From Paratrimastix pyriformis (Eukaryota > Preaxostyla > Paratrimastigidae), in assembly GCA_027972325.1 (NCBI GenBank), contig JAPMOS010000016.1, positions 310,001 through 374,000 on the forward strand: 64,000 bases of DNA, in the 5' to 3' direction. The position numbers and the translations under genes are program-made. A model generated the notes under the pieces. It was given only the letters and a program-made list of their open reading frames with translations, was not told the origin of the DNA and made no database searches. Shown here piece after piece: positions 46,301-58,243 of this stretch; the stretch's first letter is position 1; the number at the start of each line of letters is the position of its first letter.

Positions 46301-46896
46301 GATGAAGTCGTGGATCTGGGGGATGTACTCCGTGACACGGGTCAGGTGGGTGGGGGGAAGAACCTGTCCGGAAAAGGGGGGGTTGGTTGGTGAGCGAGGT
46401 GATTGGCAGCACAGACACCCAGAGAAGCCATGTCCTCGAAGAATTCCTTCTCGTACTTGCGGGCGTGGGTGTTGATGTCAACCCCAGCCTCGCGGGCGGC
46501 AGTGATGATCTTGTCGTCAACATCGGTGATGTTCATGACAAGCTCGACGTTCAAGTGGAAGTAATGCATCATAATGCGACGGATGATATCGAAAGTGAGA
46601 TAGTTACGTGCGTGACCCATGTGTGATGGGGCATAGACGGTGGGACCGCAGTTATACCAGCGGACGTTCCGGCCCTGGATGGGCTCGAAGGGAGTCTAAC
46701 ATCAGATAGTAATTGAACAGCGTGACGAATGGGAAAACGCCAATAGTCGGGGCGAAAAATCGGCAGTGATGAGCAATTGGAGAAAACCAAGGAAGCGAAC
46801 CTTGCCGTGGGCAAGAGAGCAATCAATGCAAAAGCCAGGCTCCAGGGGAGTAGGCACAGAGCCAGAGGCGGCTGAGGCGTTGGCGGGTGCTGACAT
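43400..46896 (-). CDS. CARS1: Cysteinyl-tRNA synthetase
   Basis: Class I synthetase charging tRNA-Cys. ATG at 46896 ([20 protein letters not shown]). Then [20 protein letters not shown] (zinc Cys), the HIGH-type site [114 protein letters not shown], the KMSKS-type site [74 protein letters not shown] and the eukaryote-type C-terminal extension [14 protein letters not shown]...[19 protein letters not shown] ending KADE. All signature motifs are intact. More than ten introns are present. Two of them contain partial duplications of the neighbouring exon edges (44.87-45.04 kb and 45.42-45.60 kb). Confidence 0.95.
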
Positions 46897-47246
46897 GTAT
46901 GATGGTGGACTCCAATGGAGACTACAACCTAGGCACAAGCGATCGCGTCTGATCTTTTCAAAGGCGTTTGGTGGGGCATGGGGACAAATGTCACCCTCGT
47001 CCCTGCACATTTCCAAGACCAGAATTTCAGCGCCGCAGAGAAAGTCATTCAACGAAGCACCGACCCAACCACCACCATCTCAAGCTCTTCCGAGAATAAG
47101 GTGGAGAATCTAAATTGAACCGACAGCCGACCGACGGCCGACCAACGGGTCAACACAAGCTCGAGAACAGAACAGTACAAAAAATACACCCCGAGGTGAT
47201 CATAATTTGGAAGGCAAAAGGAGAAGAGAGTGTCACGATGTCTCAA
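46897..47246. promoter_or_regulatory. Upstream region of the CARS gene
   Basis: 350 bp between the cysteinyl-tRNA synthetase start and the 3' end of the small coiled-coil gene, both on the minus strand. An open frame continues upstream of the chosen ATG but has no family support. No other gene seen. Confidence 0.4.
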
Positions 47247-47827
47247 TTATCCAACGAATGCGCCACAAGGCCGGTAGATGGTGCTCTCGTAAAGGCGCTG
47301 GCGATCCGTCGTCAATGAGAGAATGATACCAAGAAAAAAACAGACCTTCCGAGCGTATGGGCTCTTCTCGAAATCCTCATTCCGCAGGCCCCACCCATAA
47401 GCCTATAAAGCGGGGAGGAAATGGAATCGAGCAAATTATCCCGAACAAACCTGGGAGCTCAGAACCCTCCTCTCGAAGCGTTCCTCGGGAGCCTAGTCAA
47501 TCGAAAAACAAGCTCGTGAAGAAAAAATAGAAGATATGGGTGACGGGCCTTTTCGCGCTGGGCACGGAGGTACGCAACCCGACCCTGAGTAAAGAGAATC
47601 TCGCGTTCCTGGGTCGTGGGGGGAACGAAAGTCTTGCTCGTAGTCGCAGTAGCAAGTTCCTGGAGTTCGCGCTGAAGAACCTCTTCGTTATGCTGCGCGT
47701 TTTTCTGGGTGAAACGGTCGGCAATCCGCTTTTCCTGTGATGAAAAAGATACATGTCGTTCAACAGATGAGTCTGCACAAACCTTGCGGAAAGTTTCGCG
47801 GAGAATCTCGCTGCTGCGGGTGTCCAT
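47247..47827 (-). CDS. Small coiled-coil protein, possibly a ciliary microtubule-associated protein
   Basis: ATG at 47827 (MDTRSSEILRETFRK). A GTTTG...CACAG intron leads to EKRIADRFTQKNAQHNEEVL, QRELQELATATTSKTFVPPT and REILFTQGRVAYLRAQREKA. Further short exons read APEERFERRVLSSQ, AYGWGLRNEDFEKSPYARK and RLYESTIYRPCGAFVG with stop at 47247-47249. Length about 140 residues. The order of a short coil, a Pro/Thr motif, a YGW motif and a C-terminal Tyr/Arg segment is reminiscent of CFAP144/FAM183-type axonemal proteins, but this is a weak resemblance. It is divergent from the glycyl-radical enzyme gene with 109 bp between start codons. The second splice donor is uncertain. Confidence 0.6.
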
Positions 47828-47936
47828 GTTGTCAAACCACAGGAAAAGGCTCAAAAGCCGAGTCGAGAGGAAGAGTACAGTCAGGAACGCCCCGGGATTA
47901 CCCGATAAGATCAGGCAGAGGATCACCGCGCCAAAA

Positions 47937-50251
47937 ATGGCTTCCAACCCTCCCCCAAAGTCCTTCCTGCCCTTTGAAGATTTCAATCAGGGACTGACGG
48001 CAGAGAATCTCCCCAAGTTCAAGGAATTCGTGATGGGGGTTCTGAAGGTCGCTTTCGCCCCGTCCCGCGTGTTTCCCACAACAAGTCTCCTGTAGAGCCC
48101 TTCCCTGATTTATGACCAACAACGGGCATCTCTTGCCGCCGCGGCTGCCCGTGTTTTCCCTTACCCCACCGTTTCTGAAGAGGCCCAGTCGCTCATCCAG
48201 AAAGAAATCATCGACCTGATTGGCGAGAACGGTCTGGGCGCTCTTCGAACCATCCACACACAAAAAAAAAACCTATTGGTGCCTCAGGTGCCCCGTTCCA
48301 CCCTCGTTATGTGGCGCCGGACTACGCGAAATTGCTCCGGGTTGGATCCGCCTTCCTGGAGTTGAAGCCCGCCCACGACCTCCAAGAGGCCACCACGTCC
48401 TTGCTCACGGCCTACCAGTACATGCCCAACGCCCAGCTGCCCGTCTTCATCGGGCACCTCGACGAACTTCTGGGTCAGTCGACCTCCCCCCCCCCCCCCC
48501 CCCGGTCGATCCGTCTCACTCCCCCCCTTCCCCCCCCGCAGAACCCTATCTGGAGGGCATGACCGACGCGGCGGCCCGCAGTGTGCTGAAGTCCTTCTGG
48601 ACGCTGGTTGACCGGCTGAACCCGTCGGGCTTCGTCCACGCCAATATCGGGCCCCGGCCCTCGCGGGTCGGCCGCCTGCTGCTGGACATTGACCGCGAAG
48701 TGCGCACCATCACCAACCTCACCCTCCGGTCCGCTACGGCTCTGGGGGATGCTCCTCGTCTCATCCACACCATCTCCTCACACGCGCGGGGTGGGGCAGG
48801 AGGAATGATCCGCCCACTCACCGTCAATCTCACCCCTGGGTCCTTCCTCTTCCGCTCTCCCTTCTCCGGTTTCCCGGGTGGTGGATGGGGGATGGGGGAT
48901 GGTGGCGGCGGGTGCAGGTACGACCCCGAGCTGACCCCCGACGAGTTCGCCCTGGAGGCGGTGCGCAACCAGCTGCTGCTGAGCAAGCCCTACTTCGTCA
49001 ACCACCGCCTGATGCTGCGCGACTGGGGCTCCGACTACTGCGTGGCCTCGTGCCTCAACGGGATGCCCCTCCGCGGCGGTCCGTGCGGCCTCTGTCGACA
49101 TCCCCCCGGGGGGCTGTGGGCTGGTCTTTTTCTTTCAGGGGTCATGTGCACGGGGGACAGAATCAGCCAGGCCCCGGCGATATATTCCCTGGGAACCCAT
49201 GTCCTTGTGTGTTGGTCTTGTGTGGACCTGGGAGGGTCTCAGCCCACATGCCCCACTTCTCATCTCACGGATCTGTGGGAACCCGGGTGGTGGCGGGGGT
49301 GGCGGTGCAGGCATCCACACCCTGGTGCGGCTGAACCTGAAGGCGATGGTGGAGCAACTCTCCGACGGGACGGTGGACGACGTGCTGGACCGGGTCATCC
49401 CCGCCACCGTCGAGCGGCTCGTCGAGATCGTCAACAGCCGCGTCCGGTTCCTGGTCGAGGAGGTCCGCACCCAGCCAGCTAGCCTGCCATCCTCCCATCT
49501 CATCCATTCAGCATCAGCACCGCCACCGCCGTCGTCATCAACAGCACACGGCACACGGCACACGGCGCAGCACCGACCTGTCATCCTCCCATTTTTCATA
49601 ACCGCATCCCCCCTACGTGCCCCGGGCGTGCCTGTGGGTGCAGGTTGGCTGGTACCGGACCAACTACTGGGTCCGCGAGGGCCTGCTGGACCCGGCCCGG
49701 TTCACCTCGTACGCGGGGCTCTTCGGGCTCAACGAGGCGGTGGCCTTCCTGACCTCCAAGCTGCCCCACGGCCCCGCGGGCCCGGCCCGGTTCGGCCGCG
49801 ACCCACAGGCCAACCGGCTGGCCCTGCGGCTGGTCGAGCGGCTGCACCAGGAGATCGACCGCTGGCCGGCCGTCCACTCGGGGGCCTGGCACGACCGGGT
49901 GGTGCTCCACGCCCAGGTGGGCATCAACTCCGACCTGGCCGTCACCCCGGGCTGCCGGGTGCCCCGCGGCCAGGAGCCGGCCGACGTCTGCGAGCACATC
50001 GGGGCCGAGGCGCCCCTGCACAGCCACATCGCGGGCGGGTGCAGCACCATCGTCGACCTGGAGCAGACCGCCGCCCAGAACCCGGCCGCCGTGCTGGACA
50101 TTGCCAAGGGAGCCATGGCCTCGGGTACACGGACCCTGTCCATCGGCACGGCCGGCACCGAGTTCGTCAGGGTCACAGGTTCGCTGCCGCCGTGTCCCCC
50201 CGTGTGCGGCTGCCGCCGCCGAGGGATGTGGTGACACGGCATCGCAAACAC

Positions 50252-50284
<33 letters not shown>

Positions 50285-50430
50285 CCCACCCCGCAGGCTA
50301 CCTGGTGCGTCGGAGCGACATGGACAAGTGGGCCCAGACCCAGGCTACCCGGCACAGCACGGCCGCCCTGGGGGCTGAGTTCTTCGCGCACCATCCCGAG
50401 TCCCTCCACCACCGCGCCCAGATCGAATAG
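47937..50430 (+). CDS. YjjI-family glycyl-radical enzyme
   Basis: Glycyl-radical enzymes use an oxygen-sensitive Gly radical installed by a radical-SAM activase. The YjjI branch has unknown substrate. ATG at 47937 (MASNPPPKSFLPFEDFNQGL). Exons then read IYDQQRASLAAAAARVFPYP, GAPFHPRYVAPDYAKLLRVG, SAFLELKPAHDLQEATTSLL, LPVFIGHLDELLEPYLEGM, LTPDEFALEAVRNQLLLSKP, the active-site thiyl region WGSDYCVASCLNGMPL, GAGIHTLVRLNLKAMVEQ, ARFTSYAGLFGLNEAVAFLT, VGINSDLAVTPGCRVPRGQE, APLHSHIAGGCSTIVDLEQT, SIGTAGTEFVRVTGYLVRRS and the end HHRAQIE (stop 50428-50430). Total length of about 515 residues equals bacterial YjjI. The C-terminal RVTGY radical loop is intact, and its Gly codon is split by a phase-1 intron. 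At least seven introns prove residence in a eukaryotic genome. No activase gene lies in the window. Confidence 0.85.
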
Positions 50431-50751
50431 CCGACCAGAAGAGCGCCGCCGCCAGGCGAATAAGGCAAGCGCCAGATTGAATCAGGGAAGTGCCGCCCTT
50501 TGGCCCGCACGGTCCCCCGCCACTGCCATCACCGCGGCGCCCGCCCGCCCGCGAGCGGGCCCCCGAATTCGCCCTGGCGGGTGTCCCCCAACCGTTTGCG
50601 CTGTCCCGCCAATCACCTCTCACCACCATCCCCCCTCCGTTCCGCTCATCTTCTCTTGTTTCTCTCGTTGTTGTCGGTCGGTCGCGTGTATAGAGGGTGC
50701 GATGCGATGATACAAGGGGGGGGGGGGGGGGGGTCGTCGGGGTCACCGCCG

Positions 50752-52997
50752 TTACAAGATGGGCACCTGGGGGAACTGCCTGGCCAGGGCACTCTGCGCG
50801 GCGGGGTCGGTGGCCTTGATCTCCAGCAGGCGGTCCGACCCGCCGGCCAGCTCGAGCCCCTCCAGGGTCCGGCCCACCAGGGCCAGCTGGTCCAACCCGG
50901 GGCATCCCTCCAGCCGCACCCGGGCCACCTCGCTGCCCGTGTACAGGGTTAGCTCGGCCAGCCGGGGCGGGCACCGGGCCAGGGCCTGGGGCTGCTGCAC
51001 CTTGGCCGTCAGCCGGCGCAGGGCGGGGCACAGGGCCGGCAGCCGGAGCAGGAAGGCCTCGGGGGCGGCCGGGAAGATCAGGTCCTCCAGACCCGACCCG
51101 CACCCGGCCAGGAGCTCGTCCAGGCACCGCGGATCGAAGCTGCCGCAGGAGATGCACAGCCGCCGGAGGGGGGGCAGGGGCCGGTCCAACAGGGCCACCG
51201 AGCGGAAGGCCCGGTACCCGTTGAGCAGCAGCTCCTGAAGGCGGGGCGCCCTGATGGCCACCCTGGCGGCCCCCCGGACGAAGAGCGACAGCCGCCGGAG
51301 GCCCGGACCGCACATCACCAGCGGCGGCTCATCGCTGGAGGGCAGGCCGTCGCACCCGAAGGACATACCCAGCTCCTCGACATTGGCCGGTACTTGCAGC
51401 TCCAACCGGGGGGAGGCGAGCTGGGTCGGGGTCAGGGAGACGTCCAGCTTGCGGAGGCGGGGCAGGCCGCCCATCACGGCCGCCAGGGTCTCCGGGCGCG
51501 CGAGGGCGAGCCCACGCAGGGTGCGCAGGGCGGGCACGAGGGTCGGCAGGGCATCGAGGAATGCGGTCGGGCTGCCATCCTCGGAGTCGACCAGGGGCTC
51601 CGTTGCCCCGCCCGCCATGCCGAGGGTCTCGAGGTGGGGCATGGGGGTTACCTGGGCCGAGGGGGGCAGCCCGACCAGGCGGCGCAGGCCCGGGCAGGCC
51701 AGGCGGCAGGGCGGGACGTCCACCACCAGTAAGTTGTCCAGTAAGCTGGCCACCCGGGGGAGCAGCAGCACCTCGAGGTTGGGGCAGAAGACGTTCAGGG
51801 CGGACTCCACCTGGCCGGTGATATAGACCTCCCGGAGGCGCGCACCCAGGACCTCCATGGGGCTCTTGTTGAAGACCAGAGTCCCCGTCAGGCAGATCCG
51901 GGACAGCCGTGAGGTGGGCCCCAGGAGGTCCCCCAACCGGGCCGGGTCGACATCCCCCGGGAGACACTGCAACTCGAGTGCCTCCAGGGCGGGCCGCGAG
52001 CCCAGGGATGTCGAGAGCACGGGCAGGGCGTCCGGGGGGACGTCGGTCAGGGTGAGATCCACCAGGCCGGCGGGGAGGAGCTGGTAGAGCGGGGATGAGT
52101 ACGACACGGCCAGGGTGGTCAGGCCCGCCAGGAGTTCCGCTCGGAGGGTGCCGCTGCTCCTGGTGGCGAACGGCCACACGAAGGTCTGCAGTCCCGCGGG
52201 CAGCCCGGCCAGATCGACCCCGGGATCGGGCCGGACGCGGAGGCGCATCTCCCTGAGGTGCGTCAGTGCGGGCATCAGGGCGCCCAGGGTGCGGTCCCGG
52301 TCTTGGGAGAGCGCCAGCTGGCGAAGCTCGCAGCACGGGCGCAGCAGCTCATAGTTGGGCCGGACGGAGGGGTGCAGGGTGAGCGCGAGGTGGCGCAGGG
52401 CAGGCCCACAGTGCTGCCCGATGGCGGTCAGCAGCGGGTCGCCGTAGGGGGCCAGCAGCCAGGGCACTTCCTCGGAGTTGTGCGGGTCGCAGGGTCGGCC
52501 CACCTCGAGGGTTTCGAGATGGGGTAAGTGCGACAGGATCCGGCAGAAGGCAGCCTCGCTCAACCCCCGGGGGGACGGAACCCGCAGCACACGAAGGTCG
52601 GGGTGGCGGGCGAAGGCGGCGTCCACCCAGCCCGAAAAGGTGTCTTCCTGACGCCCACAGTCGAACATGGCACGTTCGGTGCCAAATTCAAGAACTGCAG
52701 TTGAGAAGAAGTGGCCGTGAGAAAGAAGTGCGCTTCAGCGACTATCCACAAACCGTTGAGTGAAGCGCAGGGCCCGACGATGGCGGACACATTCTCTGCT
52801 GTCGGAATCCGGGGAACGACTTCATCGGTCATATTGAACGACAGAGTCCGTGCAGTCCCTTTGATCGTGGAACGGAGAGCATGGGATAATGAGATCAATT
52901 GCAAGTAGGTCTGGATGAGAGGCGAGCCTTCTTTGACAGAGACGCCAATTAAGTGCAACCACACATCTAAGGGCATCCGAGACAATAGATCCTCCAT
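50752..52997 (-). CDS. F-box plus leucine-rich-repeat protein
   Basis: Probably a substrate receptor of an SCF ubiquitin ligase. ATG at 52997 (MEDLLSRMPLDVWLHLIGVS). An F-box-like helical segment (PLDVWLHLIG; LQLISLSHALRSTIKG) is followed by one intron (GTTTG...TGCAG, about 52683-52750) and a 1.9-kb exon of irregular LRRs (HLPHLETLEVG; PALRHLALTLHP; GLQTFVWPF; CPNLEVLLLPRV; PRLRKLDVSL; GLRRLSLFVRGAA; PRLQELLLNGYR; PRLAELTLYTGS) ending ARQFPQVPIL. Total about 730 residues. The LRR exon has strong GC3 bias and no internal introns. Convergent with the glycyl-radical enzyme gene. Confidence 0.75.
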
Positions 52998-53315
52998 GGC
53001 AGAGTCGTTGATTGCGCCTCCAACCCAGGGGGGTTGGAGGAGACATATCATCAAACCCTGACAAGGGACAAGCCAACGAGAGGCGCACCGTACGCGCTAA
53101 TCCTGTTCAGGGGAGAAGGAAGAGAAATCGGAAAACAAAGGCAGGCATATACGCAGAGGGAAAGCAGGAAGGGACAAGAAGGAAAGAGAGGATGCTGGAG
53201 AAAAGACACCTGCCGCCAAAGAGAAAGATCGACTGCCGAATAATAAGGTCAAACGACCGCTACATTTGGGGGGGGCGCCGATCGGTGGGGTGTAACGCGA
53301 CAGGGGAACAGCCTC
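52998..53315. other. Gap upstream of the F-box gene
   Basis: 318 bp, purine-rich around 53100-53220 (GGAGAAGGAAGAGAAATCGG and similar). Contains the 3' end of the cyclic-nucleotide gene and the F-box promoter. No gene seen. Confidence 0.4.
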
Positions 53316-55463
53316 TCATCGGCCCTTCTGCCGCCTGGCCCTCTGGAAGAGAATGTCGTCCACGAGATCTTGCTGCACTCCCCCCACACACGAGCAGCCC
53401 CGAAAGAATCGACAGACGGACAGAGAGGACGAGGTGTGAGGGGAATGTGAATCATGCCTCCCTCCTCCTCCCTCCCCCCCCATGGCCCCATTGCCCCATG
53501 GTCTCAATTCTCATCCGATTTTGGTGTTCTGGCGCGCGCGACCTTGTACCGTTCCCAAGTTTGCTCCTGCTGGAAGAGCTGGAAGATGTCCCGATACGAT
53601 GCGTACCCCTTGGCGTGCTCCTTGATGGCCTCCAGGGCCGACCCGGTCAGGTCTGCCGGGGGTGTGGGAGGCCCGGGAGAAGCGGATGGTGAGAATGGGC
53701 GGCCGCTGCAGGAACGCATGCTACTGAGTGTGTGCGGGGTGCGGACAGGTGGAAGTCCATCTGGTTGATGCATTCATGGGTGGATGTGAGTGGGTGCAAG
53801 GGGGGCGGACAGAGGTGGAAGTCCATCTGGTTGATGGCCAGGGCCTCCATGCTCGTGTGGGCCACCACCGAGGCCCGGCGGGGCTGCAGGTTGAGCAGGC
53901 CCAGCTCCCCGAAGTACTCTGCGCCACCCCCCAGACGCGCAGGCGGTGATGCAGGGGTCCGGCGGCATCAGGGATGGGTTGGTGACGGCGGGTGGTGATG
54001 TGCGGAGGGGGAGCGGAGATGGTGCAGAAACAATCCCCCACCAGAGTCTTTATGTCCCCAAATTGGGGGACGGGGGGGGTCTGGACCCAGGGGTACTATT
54101 GCGCATCCCGCAGGCCGAATGTTGTGATAATCACGGACCTCCGGTGGTGACCTTAGCGATTTCCACGAACCGGGCGAGCCCCTGGTAGACCAGGGTCATG
54201 ATGACGCTCGCCTCGCCGGAGGCCACGATGTACATCAGGTCTGCCAACCCCGGCATCAGATACCACCGGGGGAGGTGGAGGGAGCAATCAGGTTGGGAGC
54301 GGGGAAAACTCCCGGACGGGAACAGGGAAGGGTCGGTGGGGGTGGGAAGGGGAAGGGGAGGATGGGATGTCGGATTCACAGGGGTCAAGCAGACCGGGAT
54401 CCTCGCCTTCTTTCAAGATCACTACCCCCGGCCGACGATGGGACAGAAGCCGAGAGAAACGACGCAAATGATGAGCCGCCAGCGGAGCGGACAGATGAAA
54501 CAGCCTCCTGCACCTCCTTCATCCTCTCCCGCCGCCGCCGCCGCCACTCCCCCGCCAGCATCACCCCCGGGTGGGAAGGTCCACCTCGCCACCGACCTTT
54601 GTTCCGAGCGAAGCGGCGCGGCATGCACACCTCGGCCAACCGGCGCCGCTCGGCCTCGGACATAAACTGCATGACGGGCACCTGCAACAGGAGCAGCATC
54701 CGCTCGGTGATATCGCGGTCATAATATTCCTGTCCGGGGATGAGTGAGACAATCCGACAGGGGAGCGATCCACTGACCTTGAAGATGGCAATGTAATCGT
54801 CCCGGCTGACGGTCCAGAGGTCGCACCGTTCCTTCGCCAAGATGGTTGCATCCCTGGGGGGATGGAGATCATTGCCGAGTGACTCGGTGAAGGGTCAGAC
54901 CTAGGTTCGTTTCGCATGATGTTGACCTCCCCGAATGATTGCCCCGGATAGAGATGGCTCATGCCGCGAGCCTCATGCTTCATCACCTTGACGATGCCGA
55001 CAATGATGGCATAAAACGCAATAGACTCGTCGTTTTGCCTGAAAACTAACCAAAGATCGAACCAGGACCAGTGAGAGAGGATTCAAATGATACCAACCGG
55101 TTCGGTTCCGATCAATCTGCGTCAGGGTGGCAACATGACACATCTGGAGTTGCAGGTCCTGCGCAGACATTTGGATCAGCTGCCGCAGGATAAGAGACGA
55201 GACCTCGGGGTATTTCTCGAAGCACGGAATCTTTTTTACAAATTGGAGGAGTTGTGCGATATCGGTTGGAGTTCTCAATGCAGGACTGAAAGCCAGTGAG
55301 TACGAACTAAAAAGCTGACAAACTTCATAACAAGGATTTCTTTGAACCCTTCCAGTTCTGCACGAGTTGCAGCCGTGTCTTGATACAGTCCATGCACAGG
55401 AGCATTGGACGTTGGCGGTTCGAGTGCGCTGAGCGGGGCAAATGCGTGTGGCACCAGATCCAT
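53316..55463 (-). CDS. Protein with two cyclic-nucleotide-binding domains
   Basis: Likely a cAMP/cGMP sensor without a catalytic domain. ATG at 55463 (MDLVPHAFAPLSALEPPTSN). A GTTTG...TTCAG intron of about 46 nt leads to DIAQLLQFVKKIPCFEKYPE and ILRQLIQMSAQDLQLQMCHV. CNBD 1 continues AIIVGIVKVMKHEARGMSHL and YPGQSFGEVNIMRNEPRDAT, then DLWTVSRDDYIAIFK. CNBD 2 has RMLLLLQVPVMQFMSEAERR, LADLMYIVASGEASVIMTLV and AEYFGELGLLNLQPRRASVV. Both phosphate-binding cassettes keep FGE and an Arg, so ligand binding is plausible. The tail exons are YRDIFQLFQQEQTWERYK and QDLVDDILFQRARRQKGR (stop at 53316). The layout resembles PKA regulatory subunits without the dimerisation helix, or the ciliary CNBD2 group. 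It starts 127 bp from POLD2, divergently. Confidence 0.8.
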
Positions 55464-55589
55464 CCGACTTGCCTGGCGGATGCCCTGAGTTCAAAAGGAA
55501 AACTGGCACAAAAGTTTGGCACTCGACTGAGTCTCTCCTACGGAGCGGGGTTGCAGGCTCTTCGCGCTTTTCAAACAAACTCCAACAAT

Positions 55590-57979
55590 ATGAAACAACA
55601 GATCGAACGCCCGCAGGTGGCCAGTGCTGGCGATGACGCCGCACTGCTTGTGCGAGAGCGTGCGTTTACAAACCAGTACTCACACCTCTATCATGCCCGA
55701 TTTCAAACCTTGAGTGGACAGCTTCGTAGTCTGGCTGCCGAGCGTTGGCCGGAGATTCCAGGTCTGATTGTAGTCCACCCTTCCCAATGTGGCACTTCTC
55801 GCGTGTCCCAGTTGTGGGACGGCTCTTGGATGTTGCGGGACGGACCGATCTCTGCATCATTGTGGGGACTCTTTTTAAACAGAGCAAACTGCGGCAGAGT
55901 GCGATCAAGTTTTATGAAAAGCAGCGCACCCTCGCCGGCTTTCGGGTGACTTCTCGGTGCATCCACGAAGATGACTATCTGGTGTTGGAGGTCTGCTCGT
56001 CCGAGGAGGGTCTCGCCCTCACCGCCTGTCCCCCCAGGACGAAAGTGCGCGCGCCCGTCTTCGCGGAGCAATCAGTGTTGACGAGTATGTCACTGGTCTG
56101 CCAACACCACCCTGGTTGCCTCTCATCACGTCATGCTCTCCCCCAGGGGTTGTGGTGGCCATCCGGGGGCACGGCCTGCCGAACGGCGACTTTGATGCTC
56201 TGGAGATTATGACCCCGGGGATGCCTGCCCAAGTACCCATCCCTCTCCCGGACCCTGGTCTGTCACCCCGTCCACCCCCCGGCCTGACCGGCCCCTCTCC
56301 CTTCCCTGTGCAGCTCTGGTGGGGTCCCGGGTGGCCTTCGTGTCGGGGCTGAACCTTGGCCAGCCGGGGCTCGACGAGCTCCCCATCCAGATGATGACCG
56401 ATTGGCTTGCCGGCATGCTCGACGTCCGTCTGGTGGCTCCGACAACTCCGTGTGTGTGTGTGTGGGGGGGGTGGGGTGGGGGTGGGGGGGGGTTGTGTCG
56501 CTCTCCTTGGCGTGGCAGTGTGATTGCGCTGGATTTGACCTGACGATCCCACGTTCCGATACATGGCGGAGCTGTTCCGCTTTCATGATGCCCCCTACCC
56601 TCGTGCACCGCCGTCACCACCACGCTATTGTTGGGTTTTCGGCGTCTTCGACAGGACGCCGCCGAAGCGGCCCGGATCATCCACGTCATTGTGGCCGGCA
56701 ACTCGGTGTTCCCCTCCAGGGCCGTCGATAAGCAGGTCCCCTCCGAACCTGTTGTTGCTGCTTCGTACTCATCCGACCAAATTGTCCTTCCATTTTCCTT
56801 GGCCGTAAATTGCCCCCATTCCAGGCCTACGGCACCCGGGGGCCCGAGAAGGTGCTGGCACCCGTGGAGGAGCTTGATGTCCTGCTGACGGAGGTGGGTG
56901 CATCCTCTCCGACACCCCCCGTCCCAATCCATCCCCCCCCCCCCCCCCCCTCCTCCCTCCCCCCCCCCCCCCCCGCCCACGTGCACGCTTCGCACGTCAC
57001 CTCCTTTCGGGTGATTCATTCGCCGATTTGGCATGTATGTGCTTTGGTGTTGTTCCCCGGTGATTGCCACCCTTAGTTGGTGACCTCGGTTCCGGTGACC
57101 CTGATGCCTGGCCCAACCGACCCTACGAATTACATGCTCCCCAGCAGGTCCGCCATCACCCTCGGCATCCACCCCATGCCAGCTCAACCCCCCCCCCCCC
57201 CCCCCCCCCCCGTGTCGTCATCCCCTTCCTCTGCCGGTGTCTGTGCAGCCCTTCCACCGGCTGCTCCTGCCGCAGTGTGCCAGGTACACGACCTACACCC
57301 CGGCCACCAACCCGCATCGAGAGACGATTGCCGGGCGCTGGTCGGTGACCACTTGCCATGTTTAGTGGACATTACCGGTGGGGCGAGCGTTCCAACTGGA
57401 AATAATCTCTATTGCGTGTTGTTGGGACCCCTCGTCGCCATCACCCCACCAGGATCGTGGGAAGCTCCGGGCAGCCCGTCGACGATATGACCCACTACAG
57501 CAAGCTGGAGCCATTGGACGTCCTCGAGCGGATGCTCCAGTGGGGTCACATAGCCCCGACAACCCCTGACATCACTGGTCTGCGATTGATCCATCCATCC
57601 CCGTGGTTGCATCCTCATTCGCTTCGATAGGCTGTTACCCCTTCTTCGGGAAGGATCCGTTCCTGCTGGAACAGGCGCCGCACGTTTTCTTTACTGCGAA
57701 CCAAGCCGCCCCCGGTTGGAGGGTTGTCGAAGGTCTGACGCCACGCTTTTCATTGGCTCCACAGTGTCGCTCTTTCGCTCATCACCATCAGGTTCGGAGG
57801 GCCAGCGGGTGCTGTGTCTGCTGGTCCCGGATTTCTCCAAGACTCACTCGATCGTGGTGGCCGATTTGCGGACCCTTGCGTGCGAGACGATCACATTTGG
57901 GTCACTTTCTGGGGCAGAACCCGCGCCGGGACCACCGACCACGACGACCCCACAACAAGCACCCGCGCCAACATCTTAA
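55590..57979 (+). CDS. POLD2: DNA polymerase delta subunit 2 (small/B subunit)
   Basis: Regulatory B subunit of DNA polymerase delta, with an OB fold and an inactivated phosphoesterase domain. ATG at 55590 (MKQQIERPQVASAGDDAALL). Exons: RAFTNQYSHLYHARFQTLSG; WPEIPVVGRLLDVAGRTDLC (over a GTCTG intron); IIVGTLFKQSKLRQSAIKFY; RCIHEDDYLVLE; TGVVVAIRGHGLPNGDFDAL; GSRVAFVSGLNLGQPGLDEL; RIIHVIVAGNSVF; LAPVEELDVLLTE; VTSVPVTLMPGPTDPTNYML; PFHRLLLPQCARYTTYTPAT; GQPVDDMTHYSKLEPLDVLE; WGHIAPTTPDI; CYPFFGKDPFLLEQAPHVFF; LLVPDFSKTHSIVVADLRTL; stop at 57977-57979. This follows the complete family order. The usual FAGNQ near the end reads FTANQ. Introns carry long poly-C tracts (about 56936-56976 and 57187-57210). 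Confidence 0.93.
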
Positions 57980-58243
57980 TCTTATTATGCCCTGTGAAGA
58001 TCGGATCGTTGTCCAACCAAATTTTTTCGCTTCCGTTCGGATGATGTGTTCTCCACTCCTCTGACAGCTGCGCACTCCATTCCCGTACGGTCGCTGAGCT
58101 CCGGCGGCCGCTCGGACCTTGCTGAGCCACGCCGGCTGTCTGTGATTTGAAAAAACACAAACAAAACGGCGACGAAACCCGACGAAGCTGGGGAGCCTCC
58201 GTTCGAAGAGAAGCATGGACCGCCCTGCCACATTGATCTTGAA

